Shown: one piece after another, positions 47,672 through 57,543 of the stretch
How the letters are laid out: each line of letters starts with the position of its first letter
Numbering within the stretch: the first letter of the stretch is position 1
Source of the DNA: Cyclobacteriaceae bacterium
GTDB lineage: Bacteria > Bacteroidota > Bacteroidia > Cytophagales > Cyclobacteriaceae
Direction of reading: 5' to 3'
DNA length: 64,000 nucleotides
Assembly: GCA_019638275.1 (NCBI GenBank)
Contig: JAHBUC010000002.1
Span: forward strand, 496,001 to 560,000
Position numbers and translations under genes: made by a program
Notes under the pieces: model-generated
The model's database searches: none
Told to the model about the DNA's origin: nothing
The model's input: only the letters and a program-made list of their open reading frames with translations

Positions 47672-49765
47672 ATGCCCGGATTTTTTGATACACCCATTGA
47701 ATACCTGAAAGGCGTTGGCCCCCAACGATCGGCCTTGCTGAACAAGCAACTGAATATCTTCACCTTTGGCGATCTTATTCAACACTATCCTTTTCGGTAT
47801 GAAGATCGAACCCGGTTTTATTCCATTAAGGAGTTGACAGAAGAAATGCCCTTTGTTCAGGTAAAGGGCAAGGTTACCAAAAAGGAGATTATTGGCGTTG
47901 GTGCCAGAAAAAGGCTGGTGGCATACCTGGTTGATGATACAGGAGAAATGGAGTTGGTGTGGTTTCAGGGGATTAAATGGATGCTGGAGAAGGTACAGCC
48001 CGGAATGGAATATGTTGCGTTTGGTAAACCTTCAAAATACGGAACGCGATTTAGCATTGCTCACCCTGAAGTTGAAGTGCTGACAACAAAAAATGAAAAG
48101 GGTGGATTTTTGCAACCGGTTTATCCGATAACGGAAACGCTGCGCAAGCGCTACCTCGATAGCAAAGCCCTGGTTAAGTTACAGCAGGAGTTGTTGATAC
48201 TTGCCAAGGACAAAATACACGAAACACTTCCGGGGTCCATCATCAAGCGGTTCAAATTGATGGATAAACGAGGGGCAATGCGGCACATTCACTTTCCGGA
48301 AAATCATCAAAGCCTTGCCCAGGCACAACAACGGTTAAAATTCGAAGAGCTTTTCTACATTCAGTTGCGCTTGCTGAAATTGAAATTAGTACGCAAGGAA
48401 AAATATCGTGGGCAGGCGTTTACCGATGCAATATTACTTACACAGTTTTACAATGAGCACTTGCCGTTTCAACTTACCAACGCGCAAAAGCGAGTGATCA
48501 AAGAAATCTATGCCGACATGCGTTCCGGTAAACAAATGAACAGGTTACTGCAAGGCGATGTAGGGAGTGGTAAAACCATCGTGTCGTTTGCGTGTATGCT
48601 TATTGCGCTTGGCGGAAACGCGCAGTGCGCATTGATGGCACCAACGGAAATTCTGGCGCAACAACATTTTAAAACACTGAGCAAATTTGCCGAGCAAATG
48701 CACATCACCATTGCGTTGCTTACCGGCTCAACAAAAAAGGCTGAACGAAAGGAAATTCATCAGGGCTTGCGCGAAGGATCGTTACGGATTCTCATCGGCA
48801 CACATGCATTACTCGAAGAAGAAGTTCAGTTTAAAAACCTGGGGCTGGCTATCATTGATGAGCAGCATCGGTTTGGTGTAGCGCAGCGATCAAAGCTCTG
48901 GAGTAAAAACAAAGATGTGTACCCGCATGTGCTGGTGATGACGGCAACACCGATTCCGCGTACGTTGGCCATGACGTTGTATGGCGATCTGGATGTTTCG
49001 GTAATTGACGAATTGCCTTCCGGAAGAAAGCCCATTAAAACCGTTCATAAATACGATTCGCATCGCCTCGAAGTGAATGGATTTTTGAAAGAACAAATTC
49101 AGGCTGGTCGACAAGTTTACATTGTGTATCCGCTCATTGAGGAATCGGAAAAACTAGATCTTAAGCATTTAATGGATGGTTACGAAAGCATTTGTCGGGC
49201 ATTCCCCGATGAGGCCATCAGCATTGTGCATGGAAAAATGAAACCGGATGCGAAGGAGTATGAAATGGCACGCTTTGCAAAAGGCGAAACCAGCATAATG
49301 GTAGCCACTACCGTAATTGAAGTAGGGGTTGATGTGCCTAATGCATCAGTAATGGTGATTGAAAATGCCGAACGTTTCGGACTTTCACAATTGCATCAAT
49401 TGCGCGGCCGCGTTGGGCGCGGAGCGGAGCAATCGTATTGCCTGTTGATGACGAGCTTCAAACTCTCCACAGATTCAAAAAAGCGAATTGAAACCATGGT
49501 GCGAACCAACAATGGTTTTGAAATAGCCGAAACCGATTTGCAATTGCGTGGCCCTGGCGATTTAATGGGCACGCAACAAAGTGGTGTGCTGGATTTGCTA
49601 ATCGCTGACCTGGGTAAAGACACGAAGCTGTTGCAGGCTGCCCGCGAAACAGCTATTGAAATACTTGAAAATGACCCTGATTTAAAGCATTCCGATAATC
49701 AGGTAATACGCGAGCAGGTAGCACGCATGCGGAAATCCGTAGTTAACTGGAGCCGCATAAGTTAA
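47672..49765 (+). CDS. recG: ATP-dependent DNA helicase RecG, 697 aa
   Basis: RecG rescues stalled replication forks and branch-migrates Holliday junctions. The N-terminal wedge/OB domain starts with DTPIEYLKGVGPQRSALLNK. Helicase motifs follow in order: NRLLQGDVGSGKTIVSFACM (Walker A), LMAPTEILAQQHF, LAIIDEQHRFGVAQRSKLW (DEQH), VMTATPIPRTLAMTLYGDLD, IMVATTVIEVGVDVPNASVM and LSQLHQLRGRVGRGAEQSYC. The C-terminal accessory domain has GFEIAETDLQLRGPGDLMGT. Length (697) is normal for RecG. It stands alone with its own upstream gap. Confidence 0.97.
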   Translation: MPGFFDTPIEYLKGVGPQRSALLNKQLNIFTFGDLIQHYPFRYEDRTRFYSIKELTEEMPFVQVKGKVTKKEIIGVGARKRLVAYLVDDTGEMELVWFQGIKWMLEKVQPGMEYVAFGKPSKYGTRFSIAHPEVEVLTTKNEKGGFLQPVYPITETLRKRYLDSKALVKLQQELLILAKDKIHETLPGSIIKRFKLMDKRGAMRHIHFPENHQSLAQAQQRLKFEELFYIQLRLLKLKLVRKEKYRGQAFTDAILLTQFYNEHLPFQLTNAQKRVIKEIYADMRSGKQMNRLLQGDVGSGKTIVSFACMLIALGGNAQCALMAPTEILAQQHFKTLSKFAEQMHITIALLTGSTKKAERKEIHQGLREGSLRILIGTHALLEEEVQFKNLGLAIIDEQHRFGVAQRSKLWSKNKDVYPHVLVMTATPIPRTLAMTLYGDLDVSVIDELPSGRKPIKTVHKYDSHRLEVNGFLKEQIQAGRQVYIVYPLIEESEKLDLKHLMDGYESICRAFPDEAISIVHGKMKPDAKEYEMARFAKGETSIMVATTVIEVGVDVPNASVMVIENAERFGLSQLHQLRGRVGRGAEQSYCLLMTSFKLSTDSKKRIETMVRTNNGFEIAETDLQLRGPGDLMGTQQSGVLDLLIADLGKDTKLLQAARETAIEILENDPDLKHSDNQVIREQVARMRKSVVNWSRIS

Positions 49766-49780
49766 GCGAGCGGGAATTAT

Positions 49781-49788
49781 TAACTTTG
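49781..49788 (+). promoter_or_regulatory. TAnnTTTG -7 element before the propeller sensor
   Basis: TAACTTTG matches the consensus exactly. It places the transcript start around 49795, ten bases before ATG 49805, which supports that start over the TTG at 49793. Confidence 0.55.
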
Positions 49789-49804
49789 TTTTTTGGCCAA
49801 GGTG

Positions 49805-52540
49805 ATGAAAGGTAAGATTCTTGCATTTTGCTTAATCAGTTCACTGTTTGCTTCAGCGCAAACGGGCAATTATTTTTTATCGCACTTTGTTCCCGGCAAG
49901 GAGCATTTTAACAATAACGTTTGCTTTGATATTGAACAAGACGACCGGGGTTTATTCTATTTTGCTATTCAGGGCGGAGTACTCAGGTTTGACGGACGGA
50001 CATGGGATGTGATCCGAACCTCAGGCGCGGTTTATACGCTTGAAATTTTCAACAATCAACTTTACGTAGCCGGATCACGCGGCTTTGGCCGAATTGATAT
50101 CGATCAGTTTGGGCGCACAACGTATGTGCCGATATACGAACAGCCTGATGGAAGGAATATTTTTCAAATGCTCGCCATCAACGATCAACTTTACTTTCTC
50201 AGTGATAGTCATTTTTTTGTGTACACGTCTTCCAACGATCAGGTAACAAAATTAGCCTCATCTGAAGAAGACAATTGGTTAGGGCTGCACGAAATTTTCG
50301 GGAACATTTTTGTAAGCACAGAAACCCGCGGAGTACTTACATTAGGCAAGAATTCATTGGTACGTGCCAGCCTGATCCAAGACACCACAGCGCTGGTATT
50401 TGCCGAACAGTATGAGCAGCAATATTTACTGGGCACAACCGACAATCGACTGTTTTTATGTGCGGCTGATTTGAAACTACGGGAGATAGCACTTTCAGAT
50501 GCTGCCTATTTATCCGCCAGTGTTTTTGTAAGTGCTACCTGGGTAAACAAGGATTTAGTGGCCCTGGGAACCCTTCGCGGAGGCGTGGTTTTTATTAATC
50601 CAAATACAGGCGCAACGGAAGAGATAATTAATTACAATACCGGCTTACCCGATAACGAAATCTATACGCTGGCAAAAGACCGTCACCAACATATCTGGGC
50701 AGCACATACCTATGGTTTCACGCGCATTGCTCCCTACTTACCTTTCCGGTCGTATCGGTATTATGCGGGCTTGCAGGGAAATTTATTGTGTGCCACCCGG
50801 CACGATAATGAAGTTTATGTTGGCACCTCTTTGGGTTTGTACAAATTGGTTAAGGAAGAATTTTATGATGAGATAACATATTTTGTAGACGTTCCGATTA
50901 AGTCCAAACGAACAACACAGACACAACGCAAGACGGAAGAGCCACCGCCTGTTGAAGTTAAGACGGAGCGAAAGGGTGGTTTGTTTTCTTTCCTTCGTAA
51001 GAAAAAGCCTGAGGAAGAAACGGCTGTTACACAAGCGCCTGCTACTGGGGCTCCATCAGAAACAGGGGGCACCACATACAAAAGAGAGAAAAGAACAAAG
51101 CGCATTTTGCGATCAGCGCATTATTCGTACAAGAAAGTTGAGGGCATTGATGCTAAAGTAACGCAACTGGTTGTTTGGAATGGCCGGCTGCTTGCTGCGG
51201 GGCTCAGCGGAGTTGATGAAATTACCAATCAGGGCATCGTTTCAGTATTGGATTACCCAACGCGATACCTGTACGCTTCAACTACTTCTGGAAAGCTGCT
51301 CATCTCAACATACGATGATAAAATTCACGAATTGATTTCTGACAAAAATAGCTGGATTGAAACAGGTTTAATCAGCGGTGTTGATGAGCCGGTGAATTTT
51401 ATGTTTGAAGAAACCGGAAAGGCTTTTTGGTTATGCGGTCTCGATAAAGTGTATCGCGTTGATCTGGATACCACAAGAACAGTTGTCAGTTATACCATTC
51501 CCAACTCCCGTTTCGAAAGAATTCTCGGTGCTCATATTTCCGGCAAACCGATGTTTGTAAACTCTTCCGGATTTTTTGAATTCAATCCCTCAAGCACTTC
51601 ACTTATTGCGAATGATACGCTTCCCCAGCCGGAGGTTTATTTTACTGAACAGGATAGAATCTGGTTTAATGATGATCATGGTTGGTTTGCTTTTGGGGGG
51701 CTGAATAAAAATTCAGGAGTTGATCTCTTAAACCTGTTCTCGGAAATTCGTTTTATTTCTGCTGATCGTAGTTCAGATAAATTATGGATCATCACCGGTA
51801 ATAATGAATTGCTTCAATTTAATACGGAAAAACTCCAGCCGTATGAAACTACTTTTCCTTTGTTTCTCCGCAACATGGAGCAGGAGAATATAGAGGTACG
51901 AAAAGATAAACTTCGGATTGATCAGGAGAGTAGCTCACTACGTTTTACAGTAGTTAAACCCGATTATATTGGCGCACGCTCAATTGAGTACCGGTACTTT
52001 CTTGAAGGATTGAATGCAACGTGGACGGAATGGTCGGCAAGTAATAATCAGGTTGATATACCGTACCTGCCCACAGGCGAGTATACTTTAAAAGTTCAGG
52101 CGAAGGACATTTTTGGTCGCATAACAGAAATGGATCCTATACTGATGGAAGTGTTGCCTCCTTACTGGAAGCGTTCATGGTTCTATGCACTTGAATTTGT
52201 GATTTTTGCCTCCCTGGTTATACTCTCTTTTAGATTGAGTAACCGGTTTCGTTATGTGAGCATGGTTCTTTCCCTGCTCTCCATAATCATACTTATCGAG
52301 TTTATTCAAACCGCTGCAGGTTCTACGTTTGTTACAGATAGCAGCCCGGTGGTTGAGTTTCTTGTGCAGGTAGGAATTGCGTTCCTGATTCTTCCGGCAG
52401 AACTGTTTTTAAGAAAATTCATGCTACGCTCAATCGATAAGCGTGGTGGGTATGAACTTGCCGAAACGAAAACAGAGACAGCGCCCCCGGTAACAGAAGC
52501 GGAACCCAAGCCTGCGACACCATCTGAGGAGACGGTCTGA
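49805..52540 (+). CDS. Propeller/Y_Y_Y sensor-like membrane protein without kinase domain, 911 aa
   Basis: Signal peptide (MKGKILAFCLISSLFASAQ), a propeller-like periplasmic domain (FYFAIQGGVLRFDGRTWDVI, IWAAHTYGFTRIAPY, LYVAGSRGFGRIDID), then a Y_Y_Y domain (YRYFLEGLNATWTEWSASNN). Membrane helices ALEFVIFASLVILSFRL, VSMVLSLLSIIILIEFI and VEFLVQVGIAFLILPAEL follow, and a short acidic-Pro tail. It lacks HisKA and ATPase domains. Residues about 363-443 form a low-complexity insert (RKTEEPPPVEVKTERKGG then LFSFLRKKKPEEE) inside the propeller. A PAS-rich kinase follows 70 bases downstream. It probably senses a ligand outside the cell and passes the signal by contact. Confidence 0.85.
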   Translation: MKGKILAFCLISSLFASAQTGNYFLSHFVPGKEHFNNNVCFDIEQDDRGLFYFAIQGGVLRFDGRTWDVIRTSGAVYTLEIFNNQLYVAGSRGFGRIDIDQFGRTTYVPIYEQPDGRNIFQMLAINDQLYFLSDSHFFVYTSSNDQVTKLASSEEDNWLGLHEIFGNIFVSTETRGVLTLGKNSLVRASLIQDTTALVFAEQYEQQYLLGTTDNRLFLCAADLKLREIALSDAAYLSASVFVSATWVNKDLVALGTLRGGVVFINPNTGATEEIINYNTGLPDNEIYTLAKDRHQHIWAAHTYGFTRIAPYLPFRSYRYYAGLQGNLLCATRHDNEVYVGTSLGLYKLVKEEFYDEITYFVDVPIKSKRTTQTQRKTEEPPPVEVKTERKGGLFSFLRKKKPEEETAVTQAPATGAPSETGGTTYKREKRTKRILRSAHYSYKKVEGIDAKVTQLVVWNGRLLAAGLSGVDEITNQGIVSVLDYPTRYLYASTTSGKLLISTYDDKIHELISDKNSWIETGLISGVDEPVNFMFEETGKAFWLCGLDKVYRVDLDTTRTVVSYTIPNSRFERILGAHISGKPMFVNSSGFFEFNPSSTSLIANDTLPQPEVYFTEQDRIWFNDDHGWFAFGGLNKNSGVDLLNLFSEIRFISADRSSDKLWIITGNNELLQFNTEKLQPYETTFPLFLRNMEQENIEVRKDKLRIDQESSSLRFTVVKPDYIGARSIEYRYFLEGLNATWTEWSASNNQVDIPYLPTGEYTLKVQAKDIFGRITEMDPILMEVLPPYWKRSWFYALEFVIFASLVILSFRLSNRFRYVSMVLSLLSIIILIEFIQTAAGSTFVTDSSPVVEFLVQVGIAFLILPAELFLRKFMLRSIDKRGGYELAETKTETAPPVTEAEPKPATPSEETV

Positions 52541-52609
52541 CCTCCCAAATCTCCTTTTTTTTCATTAAATTAAGCTTTCTTCGGTAGTGACCTCATTGAA
52601 CCACAATAC

Positions 52610-55600
52610 GTGCGCACCAAAAAAAGCGATAGTAAACCCATCGCGGGCAACTTATCCGCAAGCCGGTACAAGGCATTATTGGAGCATGCTTATGATGGTG
52701 TGGTATTGTATGACGGTCAGGGGGTGGTTCAGTTTGCCAGTTCATCCGTAAAGAAAGTTGGGGGATTCACAACCTTTGACCTTGTTGGCAAACGAGGGGA
52801 TGAGTTTATTCATCCTGACGAGCGGGAGGCTGCACGCGATGCGTTCAGAAAAGTTTTGCTAAACCAGGGCAAGAGTATTTCGCTCACACAACGGTTTCTC
52901 ACAAAGAAGGGCACCTACATCTGGTGCGAATACACGCTTACCAATCTTCTGCACAATCCGGAAGTGCGTGGTATCATCTCAAACTTTCGAAATGTTCATG
53001 ATCGGGTGGAGGCGGTTAATCAGGCAGCCGAATCGCAACGGGTTTTCAGTTTGTTAAGTGAACATATTTCGGATGGAATATTTCTGGGCATTCCACAACG
53101 GAAATTCCAATTTGTAAATAAGGCCTTTCTTCAGCTTACCGGATATACTTCGCTTGATGACTTGAACAGCATAAAACCTCAGCAGCTTTTTGCTGAGCGT
53201 AAAGTCTGGAACAAAATCCGCCAATTACAGGCCCCCGGAAGGATCAAAAGCATGGAGGCCTTGTTCAAAAAGAAGAATGGCGAAATTTTCTGGGGACTTA
53301 TCAGCTTATCGGTTTTTCGCGATAGCGAAGGACATAGTTTTTTCGTTGGCTCCGTTAGGGATGTTTCGCAACAGAAGGAAGCTGAATCAAAACTGCTCAC
53401 CACCCAGCATTTACTGACCAGCATAAACCTGAACATCACGGAGGGAATATACCGGAATGTTCCCGGCAAGCAGTTTGTTTATACTAACCCTGCTTTTTTG
53501 AACATGTTTGGATTTAAATCGCTGGAGGAGCTGAACAAGATAAAGCCACGCCAGCTTTATGCTGACCGGAAGCATTACGAAAAAGTGCGTAACGAATTAG
53601 CCAGGTACGGTCAGGTGCAAAACATTGAGGCGCTGTTCAGAAAAAGCAATGGCGAAACTTTTTGGGGTTCGGTAAGCAGCATTCTTATCAAACAGAAAAG
53701 AGGAAAAGGTCAGATCATCGATGGCGCCATCCGAGACATTACCCGGCAGAAGGAATCGGAAATACGGTTACAGGAATCGCAGTCATTTTTAACCAATGTG
53801 ATGAACACTGTGGCTGCCCCAATTTTTGTTAAGGATAAGCATCACCGTTGGATCATGTTTAACGATGCATTTTGTTCATTCATGAACCGCTCAGCAAAGG
53901 AGTTGCAAAACAAATCCGATAAAGACTTTTTGTCGCCAAAAGAGTATAAGGTTTTTTGGAAAGTTGACAGCGAAGTGTTGCGCACAGGTGGCGTGGTGCT
54001 TAGCCGCGAAACGGTAACCACCAAGCGTGGCAATACACGAAACCTGCTCACGTTCAAGTCGCGATACCAAAACGAAAAAGGTGACCGATTCGTGATAGGA
54101 TTTATTATGGATGTTACGGAAATCCAAAAAGTTGAAGATGAAATTCTAAAACTCAATGCCAACCTGCGCGGCATTATGGAGAGCACACGTGAATCCATCT
54201 ATGCGCTTGATCGAAACTTTTGCTACACGGCATTCAATCATAACCATGCCCGCATGGCCCGTTTGCTATATGGTACGGATATTCAGGTTGGCGATAAAAA
54301 GCTGGATTTTATAAAAGGAACAAAAGAAGAAAAGTGGTTGCTGCCCGAGCTGCGCAAAGCCATGCGCGGAGAAAACCACATTTCACTTCACCAGATTGAC
54401 CACTCAAAATATAAGAGTCGCTGGATTCAAACCACGTACAATCCGATTTTCAACAAGCAAGGTAAGGTAGACGGTGTAGCGGTATTCGTGCGCGATATCA
54501 CCGAGATGATGGATACACAGCAGGCACTCAGTCACTCCAACGCTACGCTGCGTGGAGTGCTTCAAAGCACAACGGATCGCATTATTGCCCTGGATGATAA
54601 ACTGAACTATGTACTCTTTAATGAAAGTCATGCGCGCAACATAAAGCAATTCTCAGGGGTGGATGTGCGGCCAGGCGATAATTTTATAAAGAATCTTCCG
54701 AAGCCGATTGTACAAAAAGCATTGCCTCATTTGAAGAGGGCATTGAAAGGAAAACCTGTAATGGTGGAGTTGGGAATGGGTGAAAGATTTGTTGAAGCCT
54801 TGATCAACCCGATAAAGGATAATGCAAACAAAGTGATCGGTATAACGCTGTTTGTTCGTGACATAACCCAACGCAAGCGAACCGAGCAGAAACTAAGGGT
54901 GCTTAACGAAACTTTGGTTCAACAAAATCAACAACTGGCGGCCCAGGAGGAAGAGTTGAAAGCAACGCTGGAAGAATTGTCGGAGCGCAACTTTGAGTTG
55001 GATCAGATTATGTATAAAACATCGCACGATTTGCGTTCTCCGCTCAGCTCCATTTTGGGCCTGGTGAACCTGGCCAGAATGGATACCGAAGGAAGCCAGC
55101 GGGAGTACCTTGAAAAGATTGAAGGTCGAATCAAAAAGCTCGATGAATTTATAAAATCCATGCTTAACTATGCACGGGTTAGTCGTGATGAAACCGGATA
55201 TGAGGAAGTAGATCTTGATGCCGTAACACGGGAGTGCATTCAGGAGCTTGAGTACCTGGAGAATTTTTCAGCGGTTCAGGTAACGCGAAATTTTACAGGA
55301 ACAGAAACCCCTTTTGTTAATGATCTGGTTCGGGTAAAAATTGTAATTGGAAACATAATCTCCAACGCATACAAATACTATAATCCGCATGTAAAGAGCA
55401 CATTGAAAATAGCGGTTAACGTTACACCACAACAGGCTATCATCGTTATTAAAGACAACGGTATTGGTATTCGTGACGAGCACACCGACAAAATCTTCGA
55501 CATGTTTTATCGGGCAACCGAAAGTTCGCAAGGTTCGGGGCTGGGCATGTACATTGTAAAGCAGGCGGTAGAAAAGCTGAATGGAAAAATTGAGGTGAAA

Positions 55601-55675
55601 AGTAAGTTTGGTAAAGGCACCACGATTACGGTGGCATTGCCTAACCACAGGAAACGCCTCAAAGAAAGATCTTGA
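52610..55675 (+). CDS. Soluble six-PAS sensor histidine kinase, 1021 aa
   Basis: GTG start; no signal peptide or membrane segment. Six PAS domains in sequence, each about 110-120 residues. PAS2 and PAS3 are close copies (SLDDLNSIKPQQLFAERKVW against SLEELNKIKPRQLYADRKHY). A coiled linker (QQLAAQEEELKATLEELSER) leads to HisKA with YKTSHDLRSPLSSILGLVNL (phospho-acceptor His), and an ATPase domain with KIVIGNIISNAYKYYNPH, VIKDNGIGIRDEHTDKIFDM and SGLGMYIVKQAVEKLNGKIE. No receiver domain is attached. The propeller protein upstream is probably its sensory partner, but this is inference from position alone. Confidence 0.92.
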   Translation: MRTKKSDSKPIAGNLSASRYKALLEHAYDGVVLYDGQGVVQFASSSVKKVGGFTTFDLVGKRGDEFIHPDEREAARDAFRKVLLNQGKSISLTQRFLTKKGTYIWCEYTLTNLLHNPEVRGIISNFRNVHDRVEAVNQAAESQRVFSLLSEHISDGIFLGIPQRKFQFVNKAFLQLTGYTSLDDLNSIKPQQLFAERKVWNKIRQLQAPGRIKSMEALFKKKNGEIFWGLISLSVFRDSEGHSFFVGSVRDVSQQKEAESKLLTTQHLLTSINLNITEGIYRNVPGKQFVYTNPAFLNMFGFKSLEELNKIKPRQLYADRKHYEKVRNELARYGQVQNIEALFRKSNGETFWGSVSSILIKQKRGKGQIIDGAIRDITRQKESEIRLQESQSFLTNVMNTVAAPIFVKDKHHRWIMFNDAFCSFMNRSAKELQNKSDKDFLSPKEYKVFWKVDSEVLRTGGVVLSRETVTTKRGNTRNLLTFKSRYQNEKGDRFVIGFIMDVTEIQKVEDEILKLNANLRGIMESTRESIYALDRNFCYTAFNHNHARMARLLYGTDIQVGDKKLDFIKGTKEEKWLLPELRKAMRGENHISLHQIDHSKYKSRWIQTTYNPIFNKQGKVDGVAVFVRDITEMMDTQQALSHSNATLRGVLQSTTDRIIALDDKLNYVLFNESHARNIKQFSGVDVRPGDNFIKNLPKPIVQKALPHLKRALKGKPVMVELGMGERFVEALINPIKDNANKVIGITLFVRDITQRKRTEQKLRVLNETLVQQNQQLAAQEEELKATLEELSERNFELDQIMYKTSHDLRSPLSSILGLVNLARMDTEGSQREYLEKIEGRIKKLDEFIKSMLNYARVSRDETGYEEVDLDAVTRECIQELEYLENFSAVQVTRNFTGTETPFVNDLVRVKIVIGNIISNAYKYYNPHVKSTLKIAVNVTPQQAIIVIKDNGIGIRDEHTDKIFDMFYRATESSQGSGLGMYIVKQAVEKLNGKIEVKSKFGKGTTITVALPNHRKRLKERS

Positions 55676-55718
55676 TCAGGTAAAAAGCTGGGTGAGTATA
55701 TTTTCTTACTTTTAATGC

Positions 55719-56240
55719 ATGAAAACTTCTCCTGATTTCAATACACTTCCCCCGTTTTATAGAAATTATGTTTCGTTTGTGGAGCAGCTGGAGATGCTGC
55801 CCGCATTGAAATCTTCAACCGAGGCGGCTCAAGACCTGATACAGACAATCCCAGAAGAAAAAGGTATTTACCGTTATGCCGATGGAAAATGGAGCATAAA
55901 GGAATTAATCTGTCACATGATGGATGCGGAACGGATTTTTGCCTACCGCGCACTCCGGTTTGCCCGCAACGACAATACTCCACTGGCCGGATTTGAAGAG
56001 AATAACTATGCGCCTGAGGCTAACGCACATGCCCGCACACTGGAGCAACTGGTTCGTGAAATGCAAAACCTTAGAACATCAACGCTGGATTTATTTTCCA
56101 GCTTTACTCCTGAAATGTTGCAGCGGACCGGTACGGCCAACAATAGCCTGGTTTCGGTTGTCAATATAGGCTACATCATTGCCGGCCATGAAACACACCA
56201 TTGTTCAATTTTAAAACAACGCTACCTTAATCCTGCATGA
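55719..56240 (+). CDS. DinB-family protein, 173 aa
   Basis: DinB/YfiT four-helix-bundle protein: KWSIKELICHMMDAERIFAY with the first metal His, ALRFARNDNTPLAGFEENNY, and GYIIAGHETHHCSILKQRYL with the last two His. These proteins bind zinc or nickel and act as thiol-dependent or unknown metalloenzymes. The stop overlaps the next gene by four bases (ATGA), so translation is coupled to the PBP4-type carboxypeptidase. Confidence 0.9.
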   Translation: MKTSPDFNTLPPFYRNYVSFVEQLEMLPALKSSTEAAQDLIQTIPEEKGIYRYADGKWSIKELICHMMDAERIFAYRALRFARNDNTPLAGFEENNYAPEANAHARTLEQLVREMQNLRTSTLDLFSSFTPEMLQRTGTANNSLVSVVNIGYIIAGHETHHCSILKQRYLNPA

Positions 56241-57541
56241 AGTATTTTAATTTTCTTGTTCTGGCTGTGCTGATTGTACAGGCAGCCTGTTCTCCGGTTT
56301 CCACACCGCGCCTTACCAAACAATTCCACGAAATTGAATCAAAGTTTCAGGATCATACAGGCTTTGTGCTTTACGATCCGGAAGAGAAGAAGACAATCTT
56401 CTCGTTTAACGGAGATAAATATTTCATTCCTGCCTCCAACACAAAAATCTTCACCTTATTCGCTTCGCTTAATATATTAGGTGATTCAATTCCTGCGCTG
56501 CAGTATGTTGTTCAAGGCGACTCCCTGATTTTTTCCGGAACAGGTGACCCTACGTTTTTGTATCAAGATGTTTTTGGAAATGATCGCGCGTATGAATTTT
56601 TAAAGAACAGCGGGAAGGATTTGTATTATGCTGGCGGTAACTTTTACACAACACCCTTAGGCCGGGGCTGGGCCTGGAATGATTACCAATATTCTTACTC
56701 GCCCGAGCGATCAGCTTTTCCCATGTTTGGGAATATGTACACGGTTACCCAACCAACGACTTCTGGTATTCGTGTAAATCCTCCCTATTTCAAAAAATAT
56801 TTTTGGCTAGCAGACAGCGCCATGCGTGCATCAACATTTGTGCGCGAAATCGGATCAAACCGAACTGATTTTTATCCGGGTCGTGTAGCTGTTGACGGGC
56901 GCCAGTGGAGAGTTCCATTCAGAACGGGTGATTTGGTTACAGCCGATTTACTGTCGGACACATTAAAGCAACCTGTGTATTTAATAAACACCCGACTATC
57001 AGCAGCCAATCGGAAATTGCTTTACAGCGTACCAGTTGATAGTGTTTATAAAGTGATGATGCAAGCGAGTGATAATTTTCTGGCTGAACAATTACTGCTG
57101 TTATGCTCGTGGGTATTAAGCGATTCGCTCAGACCGGAGATAGCCATTCGCCATGTAAAAGAAAATTATCTTAAGGATTTACCAGATAATCCGGTTTGGC
57201 TGGATGGGTCAGGCCTATCGCGCAACAATTTATTTACGCCACGAAGTGTGGTGAAGCTATGGGAGAAATTATACACAAGTGTAGAGCGCGATCGGTTGTT
57301 TCCATTGTTGGCCATTGGCGGCAAAGCCGGAACGATCAGAAACTATTATAAAAATGATCCGCCTTACATTTACGGCAAAACCGGAACGTTGAGTAACAAC
57401 CACATTCTAAGTGGCTACTTGATAACCAAAAAAGGCCGCACCCTTATTTTCAGTTATATGAATGGCAATTACACGGTGCCGGTAAGTGAAGTGCGGGGCG
57501 AGATGGAAAAAGTTTTAAAGCAAATACACGATAACTTTTAA
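56237..57541 (+). CDS. dacB: D-alanyl-D-alanine carboxypeptidase/endopeptidase of PBP4 (S13) type, 434 aa
   Basis: Peptidase S13 motifs: FIPASNTKIFTLFASLNILG (S-x-x-K), MMQASDNFLAEQLLLL (S-x-N) and YIYGKTGTLSNNHILSGYLI (K-T-G), plus WLDGSGLSRNNLFTPRSVV. The opening VLIVQAACSP is a lipoprotein signal with lipobox QAAC. PBP4 enzymes trim peptidoglycan stem peptides or cross-links. The distance between motifs is normal. The gene follows DinB with a four-base overlap and is followed two bases later by a NagZ-like GH3. Confidence 0.93.
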   Translation: MKYFNFLVLAVLIVQAACSPVSTPRLTKQFHEIESKFQDHTGFVLYDPEEKKTIFSFNGDKYFIPASNTKIFTLFASLNILGDSIPALQYVVQGDSLIFSGTGDPTFLYQDVFGNDRAYEFLKNSGKDLYYAGGNFYTTPLGRGWAWNDYQYSYSPERSAFPMFGNMYTVTQPTTSGIRVNPPYFKKYFWLADSAMRASTFVREIGSNRTDFYPGRVAVDGRQWRVPFRTGDLVTADLLSDTLKQPVYLINTRLSAANRKLLYSVPVDSVYKVMMQASDNFLAEQLLLLCSWVLSDSLRPEIAIRHVKENYLKDLPDNPVWLDGSGLSRNNLFTPRSVVKLWEKLYTSVERDRLFPLLAIGGKAGTIRNYYKNDPPYIYGKTGTLSNNHILSGYLITKKGRTLIFSYMNGNYTVPVSEVRGEMEKVLKQIHDNF

Positions 57542-57543
57542 GC

